Assembly (NCBI RefSeq): GCF_038050375.1
Contig: NZ_CP150886.1
Coordinates: forward strand, 1,157,318-1,221,317
Direction: 5' to 3'
Length of the DNA stretch: 64,000 bases
Origin: Okeanomitos corallinicola TIOX110
GTDB lineage: Bacteria > Cyanobacteriota > Cyanobacteriia > Cyanobacteriales > Nostocaceae
A program made the position numbers and the translations under genes. Shown piece by piece: positions 8,286-18,162 of the stretch (the stretch's first letter is position 1; the number at the start of each line of letters is the position of its first letter). The notes beneath the pieces are model-generated. The model made no database searches. It had not been told where the DNA came from and saw only the letters and a program-made list of their open reading frames with translations.

Positions 8286-11126
8286 TTAATTACCCTGTAA
8301 TGGTGCATCCAAGGTTTTTTCAATGCGATCGCGGGTTTCTAGTAAATGGGCTTTGGTATAGTCATCCTCAGACCTTACCCTTCTCAATGCTAGATTTAAT
8401 TGTTTGAGTTTGTACCATGCTAAAGTTCTCGCATCTTCTGGAACATCCACTTTCCGTAACACCATTGCTGTTAAAAAGTTCACGTGTTGTCGTTGTAAAC
8501 CTCGACGTAAACTAGAAATTTTCAACTTACCCTTGGGTTCTAAAATCTCACTCCAAATATCAGTTTGTAAAGAAGTAAATAACTCCGGTAAAGTTAATGC
8601 TTTTCCAGGTTCACTTTTTAGTTCAATATCCTTCATTCTCGATAGGCGATCGCCATCAAGTAAATCACTTAAAACAATACTCTGAGTAAACAAAACCAAA
8701 TCATGAATTGGATAATCTAAACGACCCCGTCTTGGACTACTACCCCAATGTAACCACCGAGAAGGTGCTAATTTATTTAAAAGTTCCGGTGAAAAAGTCA
8801 ACGCATCTTCCGCAAAAACATACTTTTGTAAAGTATTTAAAGCTTCCCGTTGTTGTTCCACAGGTACAGCTACAAATGGTAAACGTCCTTGACTATCATC
8901 AGGATTCACCCGGTAAAAAGATTGACCACCAATGTATTTACTTGTGTAATATAACTGTCGTAAATAATTACCAAAAATGGTATTAAACCTTTCTCTTAAA
9001 TCACTATAATCTTCACCCGCAATTGGATAAAACCGATCTAATTTTTCCCACATCAACAGAGAATTATCTAACTGCCATTGAGAATAAACTAAGACATTAC
9101 CGCTATTATCCCAAGGTGCAGAAGTAGGATCAATTTCCGAAGTATCTTCATCCGGTGAATAACTCAACTCTGGGTTTTCCGACTTCTTCGCAATTGCTTC
9201 TAAAAATGATTTTTCTGCAATTGTACCTTTAATTCCAGAATAAGTATAACCATACTCAACTGCCCAAACATCATAACTTCCCACCTGATCTGGAAAATAA
9301 TCTCCTTGGGGCGTACCGCTAGGAGCTATATTAGGGGGAATATAATCCATTACCGAAGCAGTTAAACCCTTAGTCCGAGTAATTTGAGGATTATTCATTT
9401 CCTCTGGTGGTAACAAATTACTACCCCGGAAATTATGCCGTAAACCTAAAGTATGTCCCACTTCATGGGCAACAATTAAACGTAAATATTGGTGGACATA
9501 ATCCTTCATTTGAGCATCATTAGGGGTAGTATTTGATAACATTGACATTGCCAACGCGCCAAAGGCAAATTGATTTGCTGCTTCCATGCCATAGCATAAA
9601 TCATACTCACCAGCTAGTTTGGATAAATTACCAATTAAACCCTTAGTCTTCTCATTCTCTTGACTACAAAATGGATGGGTTTTCATCAATGCAGACAAGG
9701 TAGTATTAGTAGAACCTGATGTTATATTTGGTAAAACTACTTGTTGATATTCTTGTCTTAATGCTCTCACAAAACTAGCATCTATTAAAATATCAGCATC
9801 TAAAATCTCTCCGGTTAAAGGATTCACACGGGATGGACCAAGGGCAAAATAACCATCTACAGTATTAATCCAGCGAATTGTATTGTACCTAATATCTGCC
9901 GCATCCCAAGTAGCATTATTAGGCATTTGCTTAACTTCAATGGCATCCTTAAAACCAGCTTTCAAAAAAGCTTGGTTCCACATCAATACCCCTTCTTTAA
10001 TAGCCTCCCGATATTCAAAAGGTACAGCATTATCAACCCAGAAAACTATTGGTTTTTTAGGGCGAGAAATGGGAGCATTAGGGTCTTGTTTTTCTAAATT
10101 CCAACGATTAATATAACGAACAAACTGATCATTACTATCATTTTTAGATAAATCTTGATAAGCAGTAATAAAATACCCCACCCGTTCATCTGCTAACCGT
10201 GGTTGATAGTTATTATTAGGTAATTGAGAAAGGCTATAATGAATCCGCAAAGTAAAACCACGACTATCAGCCAAAACACCTAAATCTTGACCTCTACCAC
10301 CACCAGTAAAGTTAAAAATTGATTGTACTTCCAGATTATTAGGAAAAACCTTAGCTGTACCAAAATATGATTGATCTGGACTGGCTGATAATTCTATACT
10401 TGCAGATAATCCTGCTAAATCAGTTAATAGTAAATCTCCTAAATCAATGAGAATTGTTTGACGTTCAGGATGAATACTTTGAATACTCAAATTATAAAGA
10501 ACAGAATCACTAAAAGACCTAGCTAGGGATATTTTTTGTGGATCTCCATCACGGGTTCTAAAATTTACATTCCTAACTACAAATTGTAATTTATTATCTA
10601 GTTTTTGGAAATAAAAGAGAAAATCTTGCAATGGTAAACCACTATAAATTCCTCTTTCACCAATCCCTGATTCTAAAGTAGCTGTAGCTAAAAAGTTTTT
10701 ATTTAATTGTTCTGGCTTAATTTCTAAATAAATTTTATTTTTCTCTTTATTTCGGTAAATTGTAAACACACCTTCTGATTTTTCAGTGTCTTTAGTTACC
10801 TCATCAAAATCTTTCAGACTATCACTTTTAGGTTTTGTCGGTTTGGATTTAGAATCATTTTTTTTTGTTGATTTATTCTTGCTATTTTCAGCTTGTAAAA
10901 ATGGCTGATATGTAGATTTTTTAGTATCTTCTACCACCCAATTAAAATTATGTTTCTCTACCTGTTTATTTTTACTCATTACCCATACCTGGGATAATGG
11001 TAAATTTGATTTAGGTAAAGTTTCTATCTCTCTTTGTGCTTTTGTTACTAATGACTGAGCATTAGCAGTTCCCATTCCCAACAAAAAACCTTGTAACAGA
11101 AAGATATAAAATTTTAATTTTTTCAT
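8286..11126 (-). CDS. Secreted zinc-dependent metalloprotease (DUF5117/DUF4953 type)
   Basis: A 946-residue protein starting MKKLKFYIFLLQGFLLGMG with a clear signal peptide. The frame extends 9 codons upstream to an ATG at 11153, but that would put polar residues before the signal. A Lys/Ser-rich low-complexity linker (about residues 60-100) precedes the DUF5117-type region. The zinc site HEVGHTLGLRH lies near residue 553, followed by the Met-turn region SVMDYIPPN. This is the gluzincin-like HExxHxxGxxH architecture of large secreted bacterial metalloproteases that probably act in the periplasm or outside. The substrate is unknown. It is monocistronic between a hairpin region and a divergent AT-rich spacer. 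Confidence 0.85.
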   Translation of the reverse strand: MKKLKFYIFLLQGFLLGMGTANAQSLVTKAQREIETLPKSNLPLSQVWVMSKNKQVEKHNFNWVVEDTKKSTYQPFLQAENSKNKSTKKNDSKSKPTKPKSDSLKDFDEVTKDTEKSEGVFTIYRNKEKNKIYLEIKPEQLNKNFLATATLESGIGERGIYSGLPLQDFLFYFQKLDNKLQFVVRNVNFRTRDGDPQKISLARSFSDSVLYNLSIQSIHPERQTILIDLGDLLLTDLAGLSASIELSASPDQSYFGTAKVFPNNLEVQSIFNFTGGGRGQDLGVLADSRGFTLRIHYSLSQLPNNNYQPRLADERVGYFITAYQDLSKNDSNDQFVRYINRWNLEKQDPNAPISRPKKPIVFWVDNAVPFEYREAIKEGVLMWNQAFLKAGFKDAIEVKQMPNNATWDAADIRYNTIRWINTVDGYFALGPSRVNPLTGEILDADILIDASFVRALRQEYQQVVLPNITSGSTNTTLSALMKTHPFCSQENEKTKGLIGNLSKLAGEYDLCYGMEAANQFAFGALAMSMLSNTTPNDAQMKDYVHQYLRLIVAHEVGHTLGLRHNFRGSNLLPPEEMNNPQITRTKGLTASVMDYIPPNIAPSGTPQGDYFPDQVGSYDVWAVEYGYTYSGIKGTIAEKSFLEAIAKKSENPELSYSPDEDTSEIDPTSAPWDNSGNVLVYSQWQLDNSLLMWEKLDRFYPIAGEDYSDLRERFNTIFGNYLRQLYYTSKYIGGQSFYRVNPDDSQGRLPFVAVPVEQQREALNTLQKYVFAEDALTFSPELLNKLAPSRWLHWGSSPRRGRLDYPIHDLVLFTQSIVLSDLLDGDRLSRMKDIELKSEPGKALTLPELFTSLQTDIWSEILEPKGKLKISSLRRGLQRQHVNFLTAMVLRKVDVPEDARTLAWYKLKQLNLALRRVRSEDDYTKAHLLETRDRIEKTLDAPLQGN

Positions 11127-11291
11127 TGTAGATTCCCAATAACTATTAGCCATGATTGACTATTGCTATAGTATAAAAGGAAAAAACTGTAAAATAAATT
11201 TACTTAAACAAAAATAAATATAGTAGATTATCCGTGACAGGTGACAGAGGGAAAAGTATTTTCTGCAATTAAATCTCAACTTTTGTCACGT

Positions 11292-11978
11292 TTAAGATTC
11301 CCTTAACACGTAACCTACACCCCTGACTGTTTGAATGAGGCGTTTTTGTCCTTCTTCCTCCATTTTTAACCGCAAGTAGCGAATATAGACTTCTATCACA
11401 TTTGACTCACCCATGAAGTCATAACCCCAGACATTTTCTAAAATCTGTTCACGGGTTAACACCTCACGAGGGTGTTCCATAAAAAACTTTAATAATTCAA
11501 ATTCTTTCATGGTTAAATCAACGGTTTTACCATTGTGCAGAACGCGACGAGAACTGATGTCTAATACCAAATCTCCAAATCGCAATTGTTCGTTACTATC
11601 CACATCGGGTTTGAGATAAAGACGAACTAACTGTAAAAAATCTTCGGAACGATAGGGTTTGAGTATATAGTCATCAGCACCGGCTTCTAAACAAGCCGCA
11701 CGATCATCAACTGTATCTCTGGCCATTAAAATCAATATGGGGGGATGCTGGCCAATTGTACGAATATTTTTACACAAAGATATTCCCGATTCCCCACTTA
11801 GCATTCTATCTATGACAATTAACGCAGGTTGAACTTCCTGAAACTGCTGTAAACCACTGGTAGCATTAGCAGCGATAATTGCCTCATAACCAGCTTCTTG
11901 TAAATCAAAAGCTAATTGACTAGCAAGACTATCATCGGGTTCAATCAACAAAACGCAGTTGCTAAGTACAGGGATCAT
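11292..11978 (-). CDS. OmpR/PhoB-type response regulator, possibly NblR-like
   Basis: A 228-residue two-domain regulator: receiver (about 8-120) and winged-helix OmpR/PhoB DNA-binding domain (about 132-226, ending LIQTVRGVGYVLRES). The phosphoacceptor D57 (VIDRML) and K107 (LKPY) are present. The conserved Thr/Ser of the switch, expected in the ILxLTARD motif, is Met85 (ILILMARD), so phosphorylation may not switch it normally. NblR, the regulator of phycobilisome degradation, is one atypical cyanobacterial member it recalls, but I cannot prove that assignment. No histidine kinase is adjacent. Heptamer repeats lie just upstream of the start. Confidence 0.85.
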   Translation of the reverse strand: MIPVLSNCVLLIEPDDSLASQLAFDLQEAGYEAIIAANATSGLQQFQEVQPALIVIDRMLSGESGISLCKNIRTIGQHPPILILMARDTVDDRAACLEAGADDYILKPYRSEDFLQLVRLYLKPDVDSNEQLRFGDLVLDISSRRVLHNGKTVDLTMKEFELLKFFMEHPREVLTREQILENVWGYDFMGESNVIEVYIRYLRLKMEEEGQKRLIQTVRGVGYVLRES

Positions 11979-11980
11979 AT

Positions 11981-12010
11981 TAATTGGTGATTGGTGACTG
12001 GTGATTGGTA
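11981..12010. repeat. Heptameric tandem repeat
   Basis: About four units of TGATTGG-type heptamers directly upstream of the response-regulator start, so they fall in its 5' leader or promoter region. Confidence 0.65.
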
Positions 12011-12155
12011 AATTTACTGTTTCTTTAATTTTCCAAAGTTTAATTTTAATAACTGAATCTACAATTATTCTGCAATAAAGTTTAGATACGATTAGCCAAC
12101 TACCAATTCTGGAAGAAAAGCATTTTTGATTTTAGCTAATAACTGATAACTGATA

Positions 12156-13079
12156 TTATGGCAATTCTACAGAATTGGGTTTGGCAATGTGTGGCAGTCC
12201 CCAACCTAATTTTTCTCGAAGGATGCGGAAAAACTCTGGTGACTGCAAACGAATGAATTTGGCTGTATATGGCGATCGCTCTAAATATACTCGATCTTCT
12301 GGCATCACATAACACCCACCATTACCATCCACTACCATCACCATGCGGGGTACATTCACAGGACAGATATTTACTGGTTGATTATCAGGAAACACTAAAG
12401 CCCTAGAAGCCAAGGAATGGGGGCAAATAGGTACTAACTGCAACACAGGTACACCCGGTGTCACTACCGGACCACCAGCACTCAAGGAATAGGCTGTAGA
12501 ACCAGTAGGAGTAGAAACAATGACCCCATCTGCGGCAATATCTACCGCTGCATGACGACCTATTTCTATTTCAAAATGGCACATCGAGGTCAATGGTTCT
12601 CGATGTAATACCATTTCATTTAAGCACAATGCTTCCCACAGTACGTCTTTTTGCCTTAACACTTTGACATTGAGCATGACTCGTTCTTCGATTTCATGCT
12701 CTTTTGCCATTACCTGCTCTATGGCTTGGGGTAACTGGTTCAGGTAAGTTTCTGTCAAAAATCCCATGTGACCAGTATTTACAGTTAACAATGGTATACC
12801 ACAGGGGGCAACTTGACGGGAAGCTGCTAAAACAGTTCCGTCTCCCCCTAGTACCACTGCAAACTCCATTTCTGAATCAAAACCAGGTGGTGTGAGAGCT
12901 TCTATGGGGGTGTGGCACACAGGACTATCAGGATTAGAGTAGCCCAATATACCACCAATGCTTGCGGTCACACATACATCCCAACCAGCTGCGGTTAGCT
13001 GGTCTTTGAGTTCGATAGCGGTTTTAGTTGCTATCGGTTTAACGTCGTTGTAGATAATGCCTGCTTTCGGCACATTCAA
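12156..13079 (-). CDS. nadK: NAD kinase
   Basis: NAD kinase phosphorylates NAD to NADP using ATP and supplies NADP for photosynthesis. The 307-residue protein has the GGDG motif (78-81, in [10 protein letters not shown]), [10 protein letters not shown], and the second signature [21 protein letters not shown], all diagnostic. Length is normal. Cyanobacteria usually carry two NAD kinase paralogues, and which one this is cannot be told here. It sits between the OmpR regulator and ycf39 on the same strand, with gaps of 78 bp and 177 bp. Confidence 0.95.
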   Translation of the reverse strand: MNVPKAGIIYNDVKPIATKTAIELKDQLTAAGWDVCVTASIGGILGYSNPDSPVCHTPIEALTPPGFDSEMEFAVVLGGDGTVLAASRQVAPCGIPLLTVNTGHMGFLTETYLNQLPQAIEQVMAKEHEIEERVMLNVKVLRQKDVLWEALCLNEMVLHREPLTSMCHFEIEIGRHAAVDIAADGVIVSTPTGSTAYSLSAGGPVVTPGVPVLQLVPICPHSLASRALVFPDNQPVNICPVNVPRMVMVVDGNGGCYVMPEDRVYLERSPYTAKFIRLQSPEFFRILREKLGWGLPHIAKPNSVELP

Positions 13080-13157
13080 ATATCCAAGTTTAGGCGCTGC
13101 TTTATATTTATGTAATGGTTACACATTTTTGACTCATCTAGTCATTAGTCGTAAATT

Positions 13158-14156
13158 TTATTGACTATTAACTTTTGAAGACTGCTTGAAAGGGGTCTTT
13201 TTCTCTTTTTTCTTTTTGGTCTTTGTCTTTTCGTAATCTAATTCTTTCAGCTTTTTCATAATTCGGCTGAAATACTCTTGTAGATATGTTTCTACGGTAG
13301 CTGTTTGTTGTTTATCTAGGTCGAAGGTTGTATAAACTTCTTCCATGGGGGCGTTTAATGCTCTACCACTGGCTAATACTTCTGAGAAGGCTAGTCTATC
13401 AGCTACATTCCATCCCCATTGGAAAAATCTTAATAAACCTTGTACACCACGTAGTAAACCAATGGGCATTCTGGTTACTCTGGCACTCTTTCCAGATAGG
13501 CGCTCGCAAATATTAATAATTTCTTCTGCACTCCAAGCACGAGTACCCACTACAGGGAAAGTTTGTTTTTGGGCTTCTGGTACATTCAGGGCGCGAATCG
13601 CAAATTTAGCAATATCCTGAGTATCCATGTAAGCGATGGGTGAGGATGCACCTGTCACCCACACTGGCTGATTTTCTAAAATGGGTATGCCATATTGACC
13701 AATTAAACCTTGCATAAATCCAGCTAATCTTAAAATGGTATAATTTAATCCAGATTCAGCTAAATATAATTCCGTACAGCGCTTAATTTCCATTAAGGGT
13801 ACATTAGGATATTTATCGGCATCAAGAATAGAGAAGAATATAAAACGCTCTACACCAGCAGTTTTGGCTGCTTGAATTAGTGATACTTTTCCGTCCCAGT
13901 CTACTTGTTTAATGGTTAAGGAGTCTGTAGCGCGAGAGGTAGCAGCGTCAATAACTGCTGTTACACCTTCTAATGCTTCTTCTAAGCTTTGGGGATAACA
14001 CAAGTCGCCTTTAACTAATTCTGCACCCCATTCTTTCAGAAATGTAGCTTTTTTGGGACTACGAACTAAACAGCGAACTTTATAACCCTCGTCAATAGCA
14101 CGACGAGCTACCTGTCTTCCTAATGTGCCAGTAGCACCGACAATTAATAATGTCAT
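13158..14156 (-). CDS. ycf39: Ycf39/HCF244-type NAD(P)-binding protein, photosystem II assembly
   Basis: A 332-residue atypical SDR (NmrA-like) protein. The N-terminal nucleotide loop is VGATGTLGRQVARRA (residues 6-20). The central SILDADKYPNVPLMEIKRCTELYL segment, lacking the usual active-site Tyr-x3-Lys arrangement, is typical of Ycf39. Known Ycf39 proteins act with high-light-inducible proteins to deliver chlorophyll to newly made D1 at the thylakoid membrane. The C-terminus is a Lys-rich tail (about 300-332). petM lies immediately upstream on the same strand, beyond a repeat tract. Confidence 0.9.
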   Translation of the reverse strand: MTLLIVGATGTLGRQVARRAIDEGYKVRCLVRSPKKATFLKEWGAELVKGDLCYPQSLEEALEGVTAVIDAATSRATDSLTIKQVDWDGKVSLIQAAKTAGVERFIFFSILDADKYPNVPLMEIKRCTELYLAESGLNYTILRLAGFMQGLIGQYGIPILENQPVWVTGASSPIAYMDTQDIAKFAIRALNVPEAQKQTFPVVGTRAWSAEEIINICERLSGKSARVTRMPIGLLRGVQGLLRFFQWGWNVADRLAFSEVLASGRALNAPMEEVYTTFDLDKQQTATVETYLQEYFSRIMKKLKELDYEKTKTKKKKEKKTPFKQSSKVNSQ

Positions 14157-14245
14157 GGAGAAGATTATATATTTTAATGTTTTATGATAAGAATCTTAAC
14201 AGAATTAGCTGTAGAAACAAAACTTTACATTTTTTTCAGAAAATA

Positions 14246-14281
14246 GGTGACAGGTGACAGGTGACAGGTGACAGGTGACAG
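14246..14281. repeat. GGTGACA tandem heptamer, five units
   Basis: Five perfect copies of GGTGACA lie between petM and ycf39. Shorter tracts of the same unit occur near 11235 and 42463. Confidence 0.85.
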
Positions 14282-14323
14282 TTAATTATTCACCCCATCA
14301 CCCCAACTCCCCATCACCCGTGC

Positions 14324-14428
14324 TTATTCTTCAGCGCCTTGGATTTTTAGTAGTAAAGCACCGATACCCCAACCTACGAAGATTAAGCCGAAAGATAATA
14401 AGGCTGCGTTTAAGATTTCGCCACCCAT
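14324..14428 (-). CDS. petM: Cytochrome b6-f complex subunit 7 (PetM)
   Basis: A 34-residue single-helix subunit of the cytochrome b6-f complex in the thylakoid membrane. The reverse strand reads [17 protein letters not shown], then [17 protein letters not shown] and a stop, matching cyanobacterial PetM nearly residue for residue. AGGAG lies about 9 nt upstream of the ATG. It is easily missed because of its size. The 233-bp upstream spacer to the divergent pdxA is free of genes and should hold the promoters. Confidence 0.93.
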   Translation of the reverse strand: MGGEILNAALLSFGLIFVGWGIGALLLKIQGAEE

Positions 14429-14661
14429 TTGCTGTGATTCTCCTTTGTGAAGTGGATGAAGTGTGTTGATGTTTTCCTATTTATGAGACTGCGGAATTTA
14501 ATCTGATCACTCAAATCTCATTTTTGCTAGTCTGCTAAATTAAAGGAAACTAGGTTTTGTATTGTCTCTAGACTGAGACTCTCATAATTAATTCTAAAGT
14601 AGTTTAGCAGCTAATTGGTGCTGCAACTGAGATAGAAAATATTCAAGTATCATTTTTACCA

Positions 14662-15747
14662 ATGCCTAATCACGAATCACTAATCACCAATGCCCAATCA
14701 CCAATCACCAATCCACGTTTAGCCGTTACGATGGGAGATCCTGCCGGAATTGGTGCTGAAGTGATTTTAAAGGCTTTAGCAGATCCTGCCGTGACGGAAA
14801 ATTGTGATTTGGTTGTGGTTGGTAGTCGGGATTTACTGACTAATAGTTATAAAAATTTGCTAGAGAATACGGATAATAAATCAACTTTGGCAAATCCAGA
14901 TCAGTTAAATGTGATTGATGTGGATGTACCAAATTCTGGGGAAATTGTGACTGGGGTGGGTCATGCTGCTAGTGGTGCGGCGAGTTTTGCTTATATGGAA
15001 TCTGCGATAGCTCAAACCTTGGCAGGTAAGTTTGCTGGTATTGTTACAGCACCCATTGCTAAATCTGCTTGGAAGGCTGCTGGTTTTGATTATCCTGGAC
15101 AAACGGAACTTTTAGCCGAAAAGGCTGGTGTGGAGCGTTTTGGGATGTTGTTTGTGGGGCGATCGCCTTTTACTGGTTGGACTTTGCGGGCTTTACTTGC
15201 TACCACACATATTCCTTTATGTCAAGTAGCTGATACCTTAACACCGGAATTATTAACCAAAAAATTAGATTTATTAGAAGAATGTTTACAGAGAGATTTT
15301 GGGATTAAAAATGGCAGAATTGCGATCGCGGGTTTAAATCCCCACAGTGGAGAAATGGGACAATTGGGAAGGGAAGAAATAGATTGGTTAATTCCTTGGT
15401 TGGTAGAAGAAAGACAAAGAAGACCACATTTACATTTAGAAGGACCCATACCCCCAGATACAATGTGGGTGAAACCGGGTCAGGCTTGGTATGGTAATTC
15501 TGATGTTAAAAATATTGCTGATGCTTATTTGGCACTTTATCATGATCAGGGTTTAATTCCGGTGAAGTTAATGGCTTTTGATCGAGCGGTAAATACTACT
15601 ATTGGTTTACCGTTTGTGAGAACTTCCCCAGATCATGGTACTGCATTTGATATTGCTGGTCAGGGTGTTGCTGATGCTACGAGTATGAAAGCAGCGATAC
15701 AGTTAGCGGTGGAATTGGTGAAACAGAGGTTAGTCATTCAACAATAA
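14662..15747 (+). CDS. pdxA: 4-hydroxythreonine-4-phosphate dehydrogenase PdxA
   Basis: PdxA oxidises 4-phosphohydroxy-L-threonine in pyridoxal phosphate synthesis. The 361-residue protein has the [16 protein letters not shown] start of the fold, [21 protein letters not shown], metal-ligand histidines ([17 protein letters not shown]) and [13 protein letters not shown]. The first about 18 residues ([17 protein letters not shown]) are encoded by an AATCACCAAT-type tandem repeat and have no counterpart in the family, which normally starts close to [10 protein letters not shown]. No other in-frame start precedes the conserved part, so the repeat seems to supply the start codon. Confidence 0.93.
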   Translation: MPNHESLITNAQSPITNPRLAVTMGDPAGIGAEVILKALADPAVTENCDLVVVGSRDLLTNSYKNLLENTDNKSTLANPDQLNVIDVDVPNSGEIVTGVGHAASGAASFAYMESAIAQTLAGKFAGIVTAPIAKSAWKAAGFDYPGQTELLAEKAGVERFGMLFVGRSPFTGWTLRALLATTHIPLCQVADTLTPELLTKKLDLLEECLQRDFGIKNGRIAIAGLNPHSGEMGQLGREEIDWLIPWLVEERQRRPHLHLEGPIPPDTMWVKPGQAWYGNSDVKNIADAYLALYHDQGLIPVKLMAFDRAVNTTIGLPFVRTSPDHGTAFDIAGQGVADATSMKAAIQLAVELVKQRLVIQQ

Positions 15748-15797
15748 TATTATGAGTTTATCTCACGCAGAGGCGCAGAGACGCGGAGAGGAAAAGG

Positions 15798-16085
15798 ATG
15801 TCTAGAAGTACAAGTTATCATGCAAAACTAATTCAAGACTTACAAAATCCCCTGGAAGCAGCAGCTTATATTGAAGTTGTTTTAGAAGAAGGTGATCCAA
15901 AAATGTTAAATAAAGCAATTAAAAATGTAATTGAAGCTCAAGGTGGAGTTGAGAACCTAGCCCAGAAATTATCTGAGCAAGGAGAGATTGAATTTTATGG
16001 TTTAACTACTTTATTAGATGCTTTGGGATTACAGTTAGGAGTAACTGTGAAGTCAGCTTGTTATTTCTTAATTCCCTACATTTAA
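15798..16085 (+). CDS. Addiction-module antidote (HI1420/HigA-like) without partner
   Basis: A 95-residue protein of the antidote family with an XRE-like helix-turn-helix. Typical features are the LIQDLQNPLEAAAYIEVVLEEGD start and a central helix set, NLAQKLSEQGEIEFYGLTTLLDALG. Such antitoxins normally follow a small RelE/HigB-like toxin, but the upstream neighbour is pdxA and no toxin frame is visible. The C-terminal coding end overlaps the convergent endonuclease gene by 18 bp. The leader contains a CGCAGAGGCGCAGAG-type repeat. It may be a leftover or may act on an unlinked toxin. Confidence 0.75.
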   Translation: MSRSTSYHAKLIQDLQNPLEAAAYIEVVLEEGDPKMLNKAIKNVIEAQGGVENLAQKLSEQGEIEFYGLTTLLDALGLQLGVTVKSACYFLIPYI

Positions 16086-16835
16086 TTTGACAATTACTGG
16101 AAAATGATCGGAAGGCCAAACATCTTCCCTTTGTTGACGATCAATAATTACCTGTTTAATTTGAAAACGGCGATCGCAATATATCGTATCTATAGCAGCA
16201 GTAGCTTCGCCTGTAAACTCATGAAAAGTTTTTTGTTCTTCTAAGGGAAGGGTAGCTAAAGCATCTTGAGTTCTGTGATTATCAGCTAAAACCATCCGTG
16301 CTAAGGTATTGGGACTAGCGTTAAAATCACCTGTTAATAAAAGATGATCTTCTGTGGGGAATTCCATTAAACATAAACTAATTAAACCTGCACCTAACTC
16401 TCTAGCTTTTGCACTTTCGTGATCTAAATGAGTATTGACAATAGTGAGGGAAAGGTCAGAATTATTAACTTGAAAATTTGCCCAAGTGGCCATGCGTGGT
16501 AAACGGGTATCCCAGGTGATGCTACCAGGAATTTCTGGAGTATCACTCAAATAAAAGTCCTTAGTTTTTTGTAAGTTGAGATTTTGGTGATTATAAAAAA
16601 TAGCACAATGTTCACTTTCACCTGTACCTGTGCGATCGCCCCCCACAAATTTGTATCCTGGTAAAAGAGCTTGTAAATCATTAAGTTGGTGGATTTTACC
16701 TTCCTGTGTACCGACTACATCGGGTTGGTAATATTGAATTATAGAGGCGATCGCACCAACCCGTTTTTCCCATTGACACATTCCAGTATCTGGTTTGTCA
16801 TAGCGGAGGTTAAAACTAATTGCGGTAATGTTCAT
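16068..16835 (-). CDS. Endonuclease/exonuclease/phosphatase family protein
   Basis: A 255-residue EEP-fold hydrolase. The metal and catalytic motifs are in order: ISFNLRYD near the start, GTQEGK, VNTHLDHES, LTGDFNAS and SDHFPVIVKL at the C-terminus. Members cleave phosphodiesters in nucleic acids, phospholipids or inositol phosphates, so the substrate is open. The ATG at 16835 (MNITAISF) fits the family start; an in-frame ATG at 16853 and TTG at 16856 are alternatives. No signal peptide is seen, so it is probably cytoplasmic. Confidence 0.85.
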   Translation of the reverse strand: MNITAISFNLRYDKPDTGMCQWEKRVGAIASIIQYYQPDVVGTQEGKIHQLNDLQALLPGYKFVGGDRTGTGESEHCAIFYNHQNLNLQKTKDFYLSDTPEIPGSITWDTRLPRMATWANFQVNNSDLSLTIVNTHLDHESAKARELGAGLISLCLMEFPTEDHLLLTGDFNASPNTLARMVLADNHRTQDALATLPLEEQKTFHEFTGEATAAIDTIYCDRRFQIKQVIIDRQQREDVWPSDHFPVIVKLNVGN

Positions 16836-17155
16836 CACTGTCTTTAATCTCATCAATATTGAGAATAATATATAGTAAGTAGATATTTTTATGGTTCTTA
16901 CATCACTTAATTAGTCAGACTTTCACAAAAATGCAAAATCTACAATTTCAAATCTATAATCTCAAATTAACAAGAGGCTTGAGTAGATACAAAAGCCCTG
17001 ATAGACTTTAGCTGTAATCATTCAAACTCAAACTAAATATTTAGTCAAGCCTCAGTAAACTTTCTCAGTAAAATCAGCTATACAACCCAGGTATTAAATC
17101 GAAAAATCATCAAAATTTGAATGCTTACATTTTTGTGAAAGAAGGTTTAAACTTT

Positions 17156-17872
17156 TTAAACTTTATGGCTTTCAGGTGCTTCAAACTTATAACCATAACC
17201 GCGCACAGTTTTAATAAACTCTGGTGTACTAGAATCAGATTCCATTTTTTTACGCAATTGGCCAATATGCACATCTACAACTCTGCCATCTCCTACATAG
17301 TCACAACCCCATACTTTTTGAATTAATTGGGGACGACTCCAGGCTTGACCAGGATGACTGGCTAAAAAATGTAAGATATTAAACTCTAAAGCAGTTAAAG
17401 CCAAAGGTTTATTATTCAGTGTTACTTCTCTCCCTTCAGGATTAATTGCTAATTGTTTAAACACAAGACGTTGTGCTTGATTTGGTTGGATGTAGCGGAT
17501 ACGTCGTAAAAGTGCCTCCACTCTCACTTCTATTTCTGCCAAACTAAATGGTTTAGTCATAAAATCATCTGCACCAGCAGCCAAAATTTTGATTTTATCA
17601 GCTTCATCATTACGGCTAGTCAGTATCAAAACTAAAACATTAGTTCGACTCTGCATTTCTTGACAAAGTTTGTAACCATTGGCATCTGGTAAATTCCAAT
17701 CCAAAATTACTAAGGCTGGATTGAACTGCTCAAATAAAGTCATAGCACCTTTACCGTCTGATGCAGATTCTATTTGGTACTTCCGACTTAGAAACCGATT
17801 GACGAGATTTCTAACGCTGAAATCATCATCTACGATCATAATCTTGGGAATATCAGTGGTAAGCTTATCCAT
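17156..17872 (-). CDS. OmpR-type two-component response regulator
   Basis: A 238-residue regulator with a canonical receiver: acidic pocket D15-D17 (IVDDD), phosphoacceptor D58 (VILDWNLPD), T85 and K107. It has an OmpR winged helix (about 140-232, ending FIKTVRGYGYKFEAPE). All phosphorylation residues are intact, unlike the regulator at 11292-11978. No kinase gene is adjacent. It lies downstream of, and on the same strand as, the TAXI-type protein gene (290-bp gap), so co-regulation is possible but not shown. Confidence 0.88.
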   Translation of the reverse strand: MDKLTTDIPKIMIVDDDFSVRNLVNRFLSRKYQIESASDGKGAMTLFEQFNPALVILDWNLPDANGYKLCQEMQSRTNVLVLILTSRNDEADKIKILAAGADDFMTKPFSLAEIEVRVEALLRRIRYIQPNQAQRLVFKQLAINPEGREVTLNNKPLALTALEFNILHFLASHPGQAWSRPQLIQKVWGCDYVGDGRVVDVHIGQLRKKMESDSSTPEFIKTVRGYGYKFEAPESHKV

Positions 17873-18162
17873 AGTCTAGTGCAGTCTATTGATTGATTTG
17901 ACAATTTCTGTAGCGACAGTTTGGTTGAGATGCTGCATTTGAGAATTATCTTAGCTTCTAGTTAACTAAGAACCAACAATTCTTTAGTCTTTGTATACAC
18001 TGAATTTTCCCTGAAGTTTATGCAAACTTCATAATAATCCCTAAAAAACAGATCGGTAATGTATGATTTTGGTATTTTTTGGAATTTTTTTTGTATAAAA
18101 TGTCAGTTTTTCAGGATTTAATGACGAGGAAATTAAGATATGGATTCCATAGCTTATGAGTC

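Noticed and set aside
14245-14281. CRISPR or protein-binding iterons at the GGTGACA tract
   Set aside because: Pure 7-bp tandem units without spacers; this is the STRR type of repeat known in heterocystous cyanobacteria.
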